Assembly: GCA_017538105.1 (NCBI GenBank)
Contig: JAFYJN010000063.1
Span: 62,001-126,000, forward strand
DNA: 64,000 nt
Reading direction: 5' to 3'
Source of the DNA: Prevotella sp.
Lineage (GTDB): Bacteria; Bacteroidota; Bacteroidia; Bacteroidales; Bacteroidaceae
How positions within the stretch are numbered: the first letter of the stretch is position 1; each line of letters opens with the position of its first letter. The position numbers were made by a program, and so were the translations under genes. Positions 1 to 8,599 of the stretch are shown in pieces. Under the pieces are notes generated by a model that was not told where the DNA came from, searched no databases, and saw only the letters and a list, made by a program, of their open reading frames with translations.

Positions 1-776
1 GTCTTGTTGGCCTCCAAGAGCACCAGTCCTTTCTTCTCCGCCAGGTCGAAGAGTTCCTCAGCCTGCCTCTCCTCCAGCACCATGGGTGTCTCGCAGAGCA
101 CATGCTTTCCCTGCTCCAAGGCATACTTCGTTTGCTGGTAATGTGCAAGATGGGGCGTGGCGATATAGACCGCATCAACAGAATCGACGAGTTGCTCAAA
201 ACTGGTGGAGTGTTGAGTGTTCGATGTTGAGTGTTCTTCACGCCCCCCCTCCATTTGTTGGATGAGGGCGTCGGATTGGGAGGGGTCAATATCGTAGACT
301 GCGCCGATGGTGACGGCGCTCACCTTGACCGCCTCCTTGGGGAAGCGGCAGGCGACACGTCCCGCGCCCACAATACCGATGCGCACCTCGTTGTCCTGCT
401 CCTCGCGCAGCATGGTCGACGAGATTCCCTCCGTTCGGGGAAGGTACACAACCTGGCAGTATTCGTTGAGGTAATCAAAGTGACCCACCCAATCGCTGCC
501 CACGGTGAAGATGTCCACGTCGTATTTCTGTATGTCGTCTATCTTCTGTCCGAAATAGTCCTCTATGATGATCTTGTCAGCGATGCCCGTTGCACGTACA
601 GCCTCTACGCGTTCCAGCACATTGTTCTTCACGTTGAGTTTGCCACGCAAGCGATCGAAGTTATCATTCGTTACCCCCACGATCAGGTAGTCGCCCAGCG
701 CCTTCGCCCTTTTGAGCAGGTTGATGTGCCCCTGGTGGAGCAGGTCGTAGGTTCCGTATGTGATTACTTTTTTCAT
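1..776 (-). CDS. Fused glycerol-3-phosphate cytidylyltransferase-like / Gfo-Idh-MocA oxidoreductase (3' end outside window)
   Basis: The N-terminal ~130 residues are a TagD-type nucleotidyltransferase: they open with the strand-loop TYGTYDLLHQGHINLL, which holds the HxGH motif, and end with RTEGISSTMLRE, matching the ISST region of CTP:glycerol-3-phosphate cytidylyltransferases. Directly after it, in the same frame, comes a Rossmann start (VRIGIVGAGRVA) and then VYIATPHLAHYQQTKYALE and GKHVLCETPMVLEE, typical of Gfo/Idh/MocA NAD(P)-dependent oxidoreductases. The protein is therefore a fusion, truncated here by the left window edge. It is the last visible gene of the leftward polysaccharide operon, about 50 bp below the GDPD gene. 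A role in making or activating a CDP-alditol for surface decoration is inferred from the domains. A stretch near residues 180-190, rich in His, Ser, Thr and Asn, is encoded by a repeat that looks like intergenic spacer. Confidence 0.85.
   Translation of the reverse strand, partial: MKKVITYGTYDLLHQGHINLLKRAKALGDYLIVGVTNDNFDRLRGKLNVKNNVLERVEAVRATGIADKIIIEDYFGQKIDDIQKYDVDIFTVGSDWVGHFDYLNEYCQVVYLPRTEGISSTMLREEQDNEVRIGIVGAGRVACRFPKEAVKVSAVTIGAVYDIDPSQSDALIQQMEGGREEHSTSNTQHSTSFEQLVDSVDAVYIATPHLAHYQQTKYALEQGKHVLCETPMVLEERQAEELFDLAEKKGLVLLEANK
211..236. repeat. Two copies of the 12-mer TGTTGAGTGTTC inside a coding region
   Basis: The 12-mer occurs at 211-222 and again at 225-236, within the oxidoreductase half of the fused protein. 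An exact third copy lies in the non-coding spacer at 28326-28337, and close variants occur around 23140-23175. The reading frame stays open across it. Confidence 0.85.
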
Positions 777-823
777 AGCAAATAGTTTTTCTTTATCTCG
801 TTAGTAATCTTTGTATTAGATAG

Positions 824-1630
824 TTATTCCAGATGAAGCGTTCTTTCTAACTCTCTGGCTTTTCCAGGAATATCGGTCGTCACGAAAACACCTTGTTCCA
901 AATATGATTGGATGAGGCTCTCGCCATTCACCGTCCACACCCATACCTGCATGCCCCTGTTTATGGCCTCATCTATCCAGTCAGGATAAATGTCAAACGT
1001 CTGCGATGAATAATCTATGCCTCCGTAGCCCCTGTTCCATGCCGTTTCGGGGGAAAGAGATCCACTAAGGAAAAGCGTCTTGTAGCCGAAGCCATAGCCG
1101 ATTAGCCTATCGCACAGGTTCTGGCTGAAGGAGATGAAGTCCACCCTGTTGAGCACACCGATGGAATCCACCATCAACAACAGTTTATCCACGCTGCACG
1201 ACTTGAGTTCTATGACCAGCCGCACTTTACCCGTATCATGGCTAAGGGAAATCAGGAATTCGTCCAGCAATGGCAGCGGCTCACCGTTTTCCAAAAGATG
1301 TTGACTGAGTGTGGCATAATCGGTCTTGGAAATAGTCAGTCCGGCGTACGTGGCATCATGGCAAACTACCAAACGTCCGTCCTTCGTCTGCCTCACATCA
1401 CATTCCGAGCCGTAAATGTCCATGTCAAGAGCCTTCTGGAAGGCCGCCAAAGAGTTTTGCGGCTGTCCCGTTTCCCGCCATGCTCCACGGTGGGCAATCA
1501 CCTTACTCTCAATATTGGAAACCTCCTCCGTCGGGATGACGATGTTGAGTTCCTCCTCATCCAGTCCGTGACTGCTCAGCGAACAGGAGAAGAGGAGAGA
1601 CACTAGGATTAAAGACAATAATTTTGACAT
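824..1630 (-). CDS. Glycerophosphodiester phosphodiesterase family lipoprotein
   Basis: A 268-residue protein with a lipoprotein signal (lipobox LLFSC, Cys16), so it is probably anchored in the envelope. The GDPD signature is complete: AHRG at His47-Arg48, NSLAAF at ~59-64, the SECDV metal-binding Glu76/Asp78, and CHDAT with His91. The family hydrolyses glycerophosphodiesters to glycerol 3-phosphate and an alcohol. It sits between the fused cytidylyltransferase gene and the LicD pair in the surface-polymer operon. That position suggests it trims or recycles glycerol-phosphate-like groups on the polymer rather than acting on membrane lipid (inference). The ATG at 1630 is the only start that keeps the signal peptide. 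Confidence 0.85.
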   Translation of the reverse strand: MSKLLSLILVSLLFSCSLSSHGLDEEELNIVIPTEEVSNIESKVIAHRGAWRETGQPQNSLAAFQKALDMDIYGSECDVRQTKDGRLVVCHDATYAGLTISKTDYATLSQHLLENGEPLPLLDEFLISLSHDTGKVRLVIELKSCSVDKLLLMVDSIGVLNRVDFISFSQNLCDRLIGYGFGYKTLFLSGSLSPETAWNRGYGGIDYSSQTFDIYPDWIDEAINRGMQVWVWTVNGESLIQSYLEQGVFVTTDIPGKARELERTLHLE

Positions 1631-1647
1631 ACGGAGGTCTGACAGGA

Positions 1648-2580
1648 TTATTTATCGGCAAGTATAACGGTATAGGAGCGGTCGGTATCGAAAATCACAT
1701 CACCGTGATAATTGGCTATTTGTTTCGGCGTCATATAGTCACCGTACTTGTTTTTGAGATGCGCGTCAAAGTCCTTCGGAACAGGCATTTGCACGAACTC
1801 AAAATCTAAACTGATTATGCCGTCTTCGGAATAGACGGACAAATCGTGGCCGCGATTGCTGAACTGGAAACTTAGCAGCGACCATCTCTTCTGACCCGTA
1901 CCATTGTACTGCGCACATGTCCGCTCAAACTTCTTCAGATAACGATCTTGCAAATGATACTGCCTGATAAAAGAACCAAACAAATAGTGACCGAACAACT
2001 TATAGGCATATTTCCAAGTAGGTTTCCTGTCAGGCGGGAAACGGTCGGTCATTTCCGACAGGATGCAAGCCTTGGCAAATAGTTTTTTAGCCTTATGGTT
2101 TTGTTGGGAGAGCAATTGATCATCATCCACAACCTCATCCATTGGAAAGATGTCAATGAATATTCCCTGGTTAAAACGATACCTTTTGTTGAACTCAAAG
2201 CACTGGATGCCCGCCGTCTGACTGTTCCTTAATCTGGCAAAACCTCTCATGAAACCCGGGTCGGTGTATTCGGTTTGGAAGAAGTAAGTATCCTTGAACT
2301 CATCCTGGGCCACTGCGCACAACTGCTCATAGTCGGCACGTGGCATCATCAAGTCAAGGTCGTCGTCCCAGGGGATGAAGCCATGGTGGCGGACAGCCCC
2401 GAGAATGGTACCTCCCGAAGCTACATAGCGGATACCATGCTTTTTGCAGACACGGTCGAACTCCACCAAGAGATCCAGTTCCACAGCCCACACCTCTTTC
2501 AACTGTCGGGTGACGGTGAATCCGCAACGTGTTTCTTCGTTGAGAAACCCTTCTGGAAGATTTATCTTCAGTGGAACCAT
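1648..2580 (-). CDS. LicD family phosphotransferase (first of a pair)
   Basis: A 310-residue LicD protein. The hallmark block at about residues 54-77 reads VASGGTILGAVRHHGFIPWD followed by DDLDL, which is the nucleotidyltransferase-fold GG and DxD core used by LicD, fukutin and related enzymes to transfer phosphocholine or alditol phosphate from a CDP donor. The ATG at 2580 overlaps the stop codon of the upstream gene as TGATG, so the two are probably translationally coupled. A GTG one codon earlier is less likely. CDP-alditol donors could come from the cytidylyltransferases at the two ends of the same operon (inference). No choline kinase is visible, so phosphocholine is not the favoured substrate. 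Confidence 0.85.
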   Translation of the reverse strand: MVPLKINLPEGFLNEETRCGFTVTRQLKEVWAVELDLLVEFDRVCKKHGIRYVASGGTILGAVRHHGFIPWDDDLDLMMPRADYEQLCAVAQDEFKDTYFFQTEYTDPGFMRGFARLRNSQTAGIQCFEFNKRYRFNQGIFIDIFPMDEVVDDDQLLSQQNHKAKKLFAKACILSEMTDRFPPDRKPTWKYAYKLFGHYLFGSFIRQYHLQDRYLKKFERTCAQYNGTGQKRWSLLSFQFSNRGHDLSVYSEDGIISLDFEFVQMPVPKDFDAHLKNKYGDYMTPKQIANYHGDVIFDTDRSYTVILADK

Positions 2581-3467
2581 CACTGTTGTTCTTTACCCTG
2601 CTCCCTCCAGTAATAGGAGCAGAGAGCATGGTTGGATTTACGTTTATCTTCAGGCGGCAACTGCATGTAGTCGCCGTATTTCGTGCGCATGAAATGGTCG
2701 TAGCCGTTGCACACACGGAACATAGCATCTTCGAAGGGGACAAGAACGGTGGAGGTGTAGTCGCTCATCTCCTGATACTCCTTCATGCCATAGCGCAGAT
2801 AGGAACAATTCCAGAAATGCCCCGTCGCGCGCCATGGTATTTTCGAAGCCGTCTGGTTGTAATGGGAAATCACCCGCTGTGGGGTGATGAACCAATCGTT
2901 GTACACCAGTTTCTTGACGCAGGTCTTCAACTTGTCGGCGCCCCCCTTTCGGGCAGAGAGGGGCGACTTGGCCGTTCTTGCATAGCAACTTTTTCTCCAA
3001 TGCCAGCGCAACTTTTCCAACAAGAGTTCACATTCTTTCTCGTCGTCAGGAGCACCGTCCAAAGGGAAGATATCTATCCACACCCCAGTGGGTTGATTGG
3101 CCCAAGGCATCTTAACGTTTACAGCCGACGTCTTCTCCATCTCGCACACCCGTGAGAAAGCCAGGAAATTCTCCTTGCTGCCAGAGGCAAACAGTTTGTA
3201 CCCCTTTTCCGACTGGTACATCTTCAAGAACCTCTCATAGTCGGGGCGTGGCATGGCGATATCGACATCGTCGTCCCAAGGAATGAACCCTTTATGGCGG
3301 ATGGCACCGATCATCGTGCCGCCGAAGAGCGTGTAATTAATTCCGTTCGCTTCACAGAACCGGTGAACATCCTTGAGAATCTCCAGACTTACTTGCTGGA
3401 CCTCTTGCAGGGTCATTTCTTTCATCATTGAATGAACTGTTACTAAGTCATCGTCTTTTGGACGCAT
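2580..3467 (-). CDS. LicD family phosphotransferase (second of a pair)
   Basis: A 295-residue paralogue of the neighbouring LicD gene, with the same core at residues ~49-70: FGGTMIGAIRHKGFIPWDDD then VDIAMPRPDY. The pairwise similarity is confined mainly to this N-terminal half, so the two proteins may use different acceptors. The ATG at 3467 forms a TGATG overlap with the stop of the ATP-grasp gene upstream, and its own stop overlaps the next LicD start in the same way. An in-frame TTG at 3470 is the alternative start. The assignment to the family is firm; the group transferred and the acceptor are unknown. Confidence 0.85.
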   Translation of the reverse strand: MRPKDDDLVTVHSMMKEMTLQEVQQVSLEILKDVHRFCEANGINYTLFGGTMIGAIRHKGFIPWDDDVDIAMPRPDYERFLKMYQSEKGYKLFASGSKENFLAFSRVCEMEKTSAVNVKMPWANQPTGVWIDIFPLDGAPDDEKECELLLEKLRWHWRKSCYARTAKSPLSARKGGADKLKTCVKKLVYNDWFITPQRVISHYNQTASKIPWRATGHFWNCSYLRYGMKEYQEMSDYTSTVLVPFEDAMFRVCNGYDHFMRTKYGDYMQLPPEDKRKSNHALCSYYWREQGKEQQ

Positions 3468-4693
3468 CAACTTTTCTGTTTTTTCAGGATTCTCCTAATC
3501 TTGTTTTTTGATTTCCTCAACAACCGCCACATGTATAACGAGGGAAGATCCTTTTTATACTTAATAAATATCTTAAATGGCGCCATGTCATTTTCGTCTT
3601 TCAAGAAAAAGATATCGGATTCCTCCATCGCGTGTTTATACTGACAATAGCGAATTTCCTTATAAAAATACTGGTCAAGAAGAGTTTTCTCATTTACGAA
3701 ACTCGCATCGGGAACCGACTTCTTTTCCTCATGCAAATCCCCATCAACGAGATAATTGATGAAAATGGAAGGCAGGTTGACAGAGGAGGCCGTGAGCGCA
3801 TAAGCACTCGCCCCCAAACGGGCGTTAAATTCGTTGAAATACAGTTTTCCCCCACTCTCATATAAGTCGATGTCAAACATACCCAGCAATTGTGTCTTTC
3901 TTACGAAGAGAGAAAGGCTCTCTTCCAAAGAAGGAATTTTTGAAATAGGGAAGATGCGACCAGTAGCCGTTACACCGCCGTGATCGCTTAGCATTTGAAA
4001 AACGGATGGAATGATAACCTTGTCCCTTATGGATAGTCCCACGACGGCATATTCTTTTTCTATCTCATGATACTCTTCCACCAAGAATGCTCCACCGTAA
4101 AACACAGCCACTTTTTCCAACAAAGCAGCCAACTCTTCCTTGGAGTCGCACCTTTTCAAATATTGCTTTAAAGGTCCGTTATAACTTTGTATCGGTTTTG
4201 TAAAACAAGGATAAACGATATCGGCAGGGATTTGATACGCCCCCTTCTCCTTCGTACAGACCCAACCTTCGGCCACATTCATGCCGATTTCCCGCGCCAA
4301 TCGCTTTTGGGATTCCTTATCCATGACTTTTGCCATTCCACCCTGTTCGTCATTGACGGTAGGCATCAAAAAATGATCTTTCAAGCAATCGTAATGCTCG
4401 TCGATGGCCCATGCCGTGAAATCATCCGTTGGCAACAAGACAACATTCTTATCACTGTCTTGCAACGAGTTGATCAAATCTATCAAACGATTCTTATAGG
4501 GTTCATTGCAGATGTAGCACTTTCTCACATACTTGCTACTCGCGTCGATCTTGCAAATTCTCTTTTGTTGTTTTTGAGTCTGTATGACAATGACCTCACA
4601 GCCAGCCAATCCCGCTGCCCTTATCATACCCAAACGTGACGCATAATTCCTACCCATCACAATTGCGATCGGTGTCGTTTCTTTATTGTTCAT
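3467..4693 (-). CDS. ATP-grasp family ligase
   Basis: A 408-residue cytoplasmic protein with the layout of ATP-grasp carboxylate-amine or carboxylate-thiol ligases. It has an N-terminal Rossmann-like segment (IAIVMGRNYASRLGMIRAAG), an ATP-binding segment with YPCFTKPIQSYNG and AFLVEEYHEIEKEYAVVG, and the metal-binding end LYFNEFNARLGASAYAL, where Glu and Asn fit the Mg-ATP ligands. Members join amino acids or similar groups to a carboxylate, so it could add an amide-linked substituent to the polymer (inference). It is translationally coupled to the LicD pair through TGATG, which suggests that the three work on one modification. The C terminus is strongly basic (RLLRKSKNKIRRILKKQK), perhaps for membrane contact. 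Confidence 0.8.
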   Translation of the reverse strand: MNNKETTPIAIVMGRNYASRLGMIRAAGLAGCEVIVIQTQKQQKRICKIDASSKYVRKCYICNEPYKNRLIDLINSLQDSDKNVVLLPTDDFTAWAIDEHYDCLKDHFLMPTVNDEQGGMAKVMDKESQKRLAREIGMNVAEGWVCTKEKGAYQIPADIVYPCFTKPIQSYNGPLKQYLKRCDSKEELAALLEKVAVFYGGAFLVEEYHEIEKEYAVVGLSIRDKVIIPSVFQMLSDHGGVTATGRIFPISKIPSLEESLSLFVRKTQLLGMFDIDLYESGGKLYFNEFNARLGASAYALTASSVNLPSIFINYLVDGDLHEEKKSVPDASFVNEKTLLDQYFYKEIRYCQYKHAMEESDIFFLKDENDMAPFKIFIKYKKDLPSLYMWRLLRKSKNKIRRILKKQKS

Positions 4694-4713
4694 CTTTCAA
4701 GACCATTACTAAA

Positions 4714-5664
4714 TTATTCCAAAAAGGCAACTGCATATGGCGACGAAACAGCAGCCAAAGCACATTGTTTGCAGAGGACAATGTCTTCTTCAGTTCCTTC
4801 GATTACCGAGCCATGCTGCTGTGGTATGCGTTTTTTGCTTACCCAATCCTGTGTTATACGAATTCTACTACTCTCTATCGATTTTCCAGTATTAAAGATA
4901 CCCGCCAAACATTGCGCTGCAGTATAAGCCTCCAACAGGCAAGGCAGCCCTTCTTGCAAATGGGTTCCCTCATAACTCAAATATCCATAATCCCCCAAGA
5001 CCTTCAAGTGAGTGTGCAAAGCATTTTGTATGGCCGTGCCACATGGAATGACAAAATCCACCAACCCTTCTTGAAGCAATGTTTCCGCGATACTGGCGAA
5101 TTCGCCCCATTGGTCATCGAGATTGTCATCACTTAGTTTTTTGGGATTTGGCGGATCCAACATCAATGCATACGATATCGCCCCGAAATTATCTGTCAGG
5201 AACTGGCGGATATCTTGTACGGATTGCCTCATCACATCAAGTCGATTTGAACTCCACGTATTCTGCAGAATCACCAGGTCCCATTTTTTAGAACCCAGTA
5301 CGGTGCTTGCCCGTTCCCCTTTGAATGTTTGCCATACCGACTGTGATCTGTATAAGTTGACATCCGATTCAAAATCGGAATAATCTCCTATCATTCGATT
5401 ATAATGCCCAGCCAAACTTTCACTTCCCTTATAAAAAATCAACATGTTCAAGGGATTGTTCTTATCCATTTCTTCCATCAGTGCGGGAACATAACTGAAA
5501 GCGTCTCTGCTTGCGGAATTACCTATCACCAGGACATTGTGGACAGTTGTGGGCGGTGTAGGCGTATCTACGTTGTTCAGTACCTCGGCGAAATCGTCAT
5601 CGCTTCCAGAGCATGACATGAATGACAGGAAAAAAAAGAAGAAAGAGAGATTGAATAATTTCAT
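4714..5664 (-). CDS. DUF4886 / SGNH-type hydrolase lipoprotein
   Basis: A 316-residue lipoprotein: a phenylalanine-rich signal peptide, lipobox SFMSC, then an acidic SGSDDD linker. The body begins VHNVLVIGNSASRDAFSYVP, the block I in which DUF4886 and SGNH hydrolases carry the nucleophilic Ser. Near the C terminus YEGTHLQEGLPCLLEAYTAA gives a conserved Gly-Thr-His-Leu, fitting the catalytic His. SGNH proteins in polysaccharide loci usually remove or transfer acetyl groups, so it may be an O-acetyl esterase acting on the exported polymer (inference). It lies 20 bp below the ATP-grasp gene and 8 bp above the end of the GNAT gene, in the same operon direction. Confidence 0.75.
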   Translation of the reverse strand: MKLFNLSFFFFFLSFMSCSGSDDDFAEVLNNVDTPTPPTTVHNVLVIGNSASRDAFSYVPALMEEMDKNNPLNMLIFYKGSESLAGHYNRMIGDYSDFESDVNLYRSQSVWQTFKGERASTVLGSKKWDLVILQNTWSSNRLDVMRQSVQDIRQFLTDNFGAISYALMLDPPNPKKLSDDNLDDQWGEFASIAETLLQEGLVDFVIPCGTAIQNALHTHLKVLGDYGYLSYEGTHLQEGLPCLLEAYTAAQCLAGIFNTGKSIESSRIRITQDWVSKKRIPQQHGSVIEGTEEDIVLCKQCALAAVSSPYAVAFLE

Positions 5665-5672
5665 TTCAACAA

Positions 5673-6284
5673 TTATATTCCGAAACGTTTGATATATCCA
5701 GGTTTAAACCTCACCTTTGCATAGACTTTTCTTAAGAGAAACATACCTTTGCAATACCATTTGGGAAACGGGCTCTTTCCTACCCATTTAGCCATATGGA
5801 CCGCATAAATGCCACCGGTCTTGTAGGGTCGGAAGAAAACGTGGCGGAACCCATTATTTTTCAGTATCGTTTGCGAATGATAATTTCTTTCCGCGGTATC
5901 CATTTCAAAAAGTCGAAAGCCTCGTTTAATCGCATCCTCTTCTCTCAATTTGCACAAGCGGGCATAAATACCTTTTCCTTCATATTCAGGCGACACCGCC
6001 TCCAAGATAAAATAAGCAGAAACTTGGCCTTTGTCGTACCACATGTTTCTCCTAACAGGCTTATACGAACACGTTCCCACCAATTTTCCGTCCTTGATGG
6101 CTACGAAGCAACGGCCCTCGGCACCAACGACCTTTTCCAACTCATCCCCAGGAAGACTGGGATAGAGCATGTTCATACCAGCGGCTCTGTTACGTTCGTG
6201 CGCCTTCCATAACAAATCATGAATGTCGTCCCAAGTAACATGACTTGGTTTGAAGCAAAAAATAATATCAGAAAAGTCCGACAT
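5673..6284 (-). CDS. GNAT family N-acetyltransferase
   Basis: About 203 residues from the ATG at 6284; a longer reading would run into the upstream gene and is unlikely. The acetyl-CoA-binding region is seen as YFILEAVSPEYEGKGIYARL followed by CKLREEDAIKRGFRLFEMDT, and the later segment NYHSQTILKNNGFRHVF is the usual GNAT helix-strand end. The substrate is unknown; an amino sugar or an amine on the polymer precursor is plausible from the context. The start lies 4 bp after the stop of the ATP-grasp gene upstream. The C-terminal ~50 residues are basic and aromatic. Confidence 0.8.
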   Translation of the reverse strand: MSDFSDIIFCFKPSHVTWDDIHDLLWKAHERNRAAGMNMLYPSLPGDELEKVVGAEGRCFVAIKDGKLVGTCSYKPVRRNMWYDKGQVSAYFILEAVSPEYEGKGIYARLCKLREEDAIKRGFRLFEMDTAERNYHSQTILKNNGFRHVFFRPYKTGGIYAVHMAKWVGKSPFPKWYCKGMFLLRKVYAKVRFKPGYIKRFGI

Positions 6285-6288
6285 ACAA

Positions 6289-7374
6289 TTACCTAAATGT
6301 GTTTTTCTTCGGCCACAATTCTTTGAGGATCCGTTCGGTATACTTACCAAAGCCAGGGCCATAAGCCGACTGGCTCAATCCAACCCGTTGGTTCCACTCT
6401 ATCAACACGGGATCACCCTCGACGTCAATGGCGATGTCCCATCCAATCAGGTCAAAATAAGGCAATTGGAAATGCAATTTCTTTACGGTTTCTATGGCCT
6501 TATCATACGACGGCAATTGATAGCCTTCCAAAAACGTTCCGGCATCAGTCTTAAGGATATTATCCTCTTCATAGCCGCCAAAACCGAATTTTCCCAAACA
6601 ACCGTTTTCATCTATGACAGCGCTTATGCCTCCAGCACACTGGTTGTCAACGACAGAACCCATCTTCCCTATCCTGACAACAGCATAAACCAGTAGGATT
6701 TCCATATCCGAACGATAGGTAACGATTCGGATGGTATTGACAGAAGTGGGGTTGAGCGCATCCATCCGTTCATGCTGGTGCAATCTCTCTTGCAACAAGA
6801 AATTCTTACGGTACTGCCTAAAAAGTTCCTTAAGCGACAATCCATCGATATTCGTTGTTCCATCTTTGACAGTTACGCTTTGGATGCCTTTACCTTGAGA
6901 AGAAAGAGCAGGCTTAATCAAGACATCCGACAAATTCTTACATCTATCAAGTGCTTCCTGTTCGGAAACAGGTTCGCCCTCAAAATAATAATGCCCATTC
7001 ATACATTTTAGGATAGTATGTGGCATCTTTATCCCTGAAAGCAACTTATCGGTAATATTCTTGTCGCCGTAAGAAGGTATAAACGGCCAGCGGTTGGCTC
7101 TTCCCACCAACTCGACCATATAGAAATTTGTGGGAATATAGAATTTCGAATAAACACCCGTTCGGGAATAGAAATACTCGTGCGAATAGAGATCGATTTT
7201 TCGCCCGATTGTTTTTTTGTAAAAATCCTGAATCTCCTGCTTTTGTTCGGCAGAAAGTTTCATGTGGTTTTTGAGATGTTTCATATGAGAAGTTATTTCT
7301 CTCTTCAACTTCTTCATTTCCCGCCGTTTTCTGAATTCCAGCAGCAGGAGACCACCCTTCTTTTTAATATTCAT
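6289..7374 (-). CDS. Sugar-transfer-associated ATP-grasp protein
   Basis: A 361-residue protein matching the ATP-grasp subfamily found in sugar-transfer and exopolysaccharide loci. Key stretches are DVLIKPALSSQGKGIQSV (ATP-binding lysine and glycine-rich loop), NFLLQERLHQHERMDAL, TSVNTIRIVTYRS, and IEWNQRVGLSQSAYGPGFGK, where Glu-x-Asn supplies the metal ligands. The N-terminal ~60 residues are highly basic and helical (RKRREMKKLKREITSHMKHL). The chemistry is presumably ATP-dependent ligation to a carboxylate. It is the second, unrelated ATP-grasp enzyme in this operon, which strengthens the case for amide or ester substituents on the product. Confidence 0.8.
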   Translation of the reverse strand: MNIKKKGGLLLLEFRKRREMKKLKREITSHMKHLKNHMKLSAEQKQEIQDFYKKTIGRKIDLYSHEYFYSRTGVYSKFYIPTNFYMVELVGRANRWPFIPSYGDKNITDKLLSGIKMPHTILKCMNGHYYFEGEPVSEQEALDRCKNLSDVLIKPALSSQGKGIQSVTVKDGTTNIDGLSLKELFRQYRKNFLLQERLHQHERMDALNPTSVNTIRIVTYRSDMEILLVYAVVRIGKMGSVVDNQCAGGISAVIDENGCLGKFGFGGYEEDNILKTDAGTFLEGYQLPSYDKAIETVKKLHFQLPYFDLIGWDIAIDVEGDPVLIEWNQRVGLSQSAYGPGFGKYTERILKELWPKKNTFR

Positions 7375-7378
7375 AAAT

Positions 7379-8599
7379 TTATTGTTTTTCTTTTCGCGGA
7401 TTACATACCACGAGTTTGTTATTATCCATTTCCAACGTTCTCAGCAATGCCTGGCGCATACTGTCATGTTTCAAGGTGCGCTGCACAGGCTCATCTGTTT
7501 TTAACGGTTTTCCCAGAACCTTTTTCTTCCAATAACCGAGAAGAGCCTTTGTAGACTGTTTAACGGTGTATTTATGCAAAGAGGAGTCTATAATCGGAAC
7601 GACTTCTTCTATCATTATCCTCTTTACTTGCTTCTCAAAGCACTCATCATATTCCTTTTTGTCGACGAGATAATGACAGAGTTGTCGGTTGTGTTCATTC
7701 CTTGCCGGTTCGTTATCAACCACAATACCAAGGTTGTCTACATTTCTTGTATTGATGGTTTTATAAGTTATAGAACCTTCTTCTATGTTCAAGATCACAC
7801 AAAGTCCTTCATACCAGTGAGGACGGTTCCACGCTCGATAGGAATAATTCTGTTTGCTATTGAAAAGGAAATTCCCCAAACTATAGAAAATTGGCTTACC
7901 CTTGTACGTCTCCCACCCCTGGGGACAATGGGGATGTGTTCCAATTACGGCATCTGCTCCATAATCTACGAAATCACGGTATCGTGCAATGGTTTCCGGC
8001 GTGGGGATATCCACATATTCAATACCATCATGTGGAAGAACTATGAGATAATCCACCTCTTTCTTTGTACGTATGATTATATGATTGACTTGCAAGTCGT
8101 TGATGTACGCACTTCCATAGCCTTCATGACTCGTCACATCATTGAACACGCCGAAACGGGCGGCAAAAGACAATGCCAAAAAGCCTACCTTCGTACCCTT
8201 GACTTCAACAATCTTGATTTTGTAAGCCTCTTCGTATGTGCCCGAACCGAAAGGCGTATTTTGGAATGAAGCAAACGTTTTCTCATAACCCTTTAAGCCA
8301 TAATCAAACACATGATTGTTTGCGAGAGGAAAAAGATCAAAACCGAGATTCTCCAAAAAAGCCGGAGCGTCATCGCTTTGATAAAAACGACCGGCCTTAG
8401 GCTTCATCCCTTCCGGTTTTAATGGAACCTCAAAATTTACCAACTTCAAGTCGCATGAACGAATTAGGTCCGTCAATTCTTCCGACACCTTGATAGGCGC
8501 AGTAGATGGCTTTGAGCAAAAATCGCCAGCAAAGAATATGGTTATTTTACTGTTATTTTGCATATTGGACGACGTTTTCACACCATTTATAGTAGTCAT
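7379..8599 (-). CDS. CapA-family (PGA_cap) metallophosphatase-like protein
   Basis: Up to 406 residues, with the CapA/PgsA calcineurin-like fold: TIFFAGDF at the N terminus, LVNFEVPL, FPLANNHVFDYGLKG with the NNH motif, ADAVIGTHPHCPQGWETYKG, and IFYSLGNFLFN. CapA-type proteins are linked to poly-gamma-glutamate capsule formation and to related surface polymers; several act as hydrolases. No membrane anchor or signal peptide is evident, which is unusual for CapA and suggests a cytoplasmic role here. The first ATG (8599) overlaps the upstream gene by 47 bp. A second in-frame ATG at 8563 would cut the overlap to 11 bp and still keep the whole domain. No PgsB/C-like partners are seen. Confidence 0.8.
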   Translation of the reverse strand: MTTINGVKTSSNMQNNSKITIFFAGDFCSKPSTAPIKVSEELTDLIRSCDLKLVNFEVPLKPEGMKPKAGRFYQSDDAPAFLENLGFDLFPLANNHVFDYGLKGYEKTFASFQNTPFGSGTYEEAYKIKIVEVKGTKVGFLALSFAARFGVFNDVTSHEGYGSAYINDLQVNHIIIRTKKEVDYLIVLPHDGIEYVDIPTPETIARYRDFVDYGADAVIGTHPHCPQGWETYKGKPIFYSLGNFLFNSKQNYSYRAWNRPHWYEGLCVILNIEEGSITYKTINTRNVDNLGIVVDNEPARNEHNRQLCHYLVDKKEYDECFEKQVKRIMIEEVVPIIDSSLHKYTVKQSTKALLGYWKKKVLGKPLKTDEPVQRTLKHDSMRQALLRTLEMDNNKLVVCNPRKEKQ

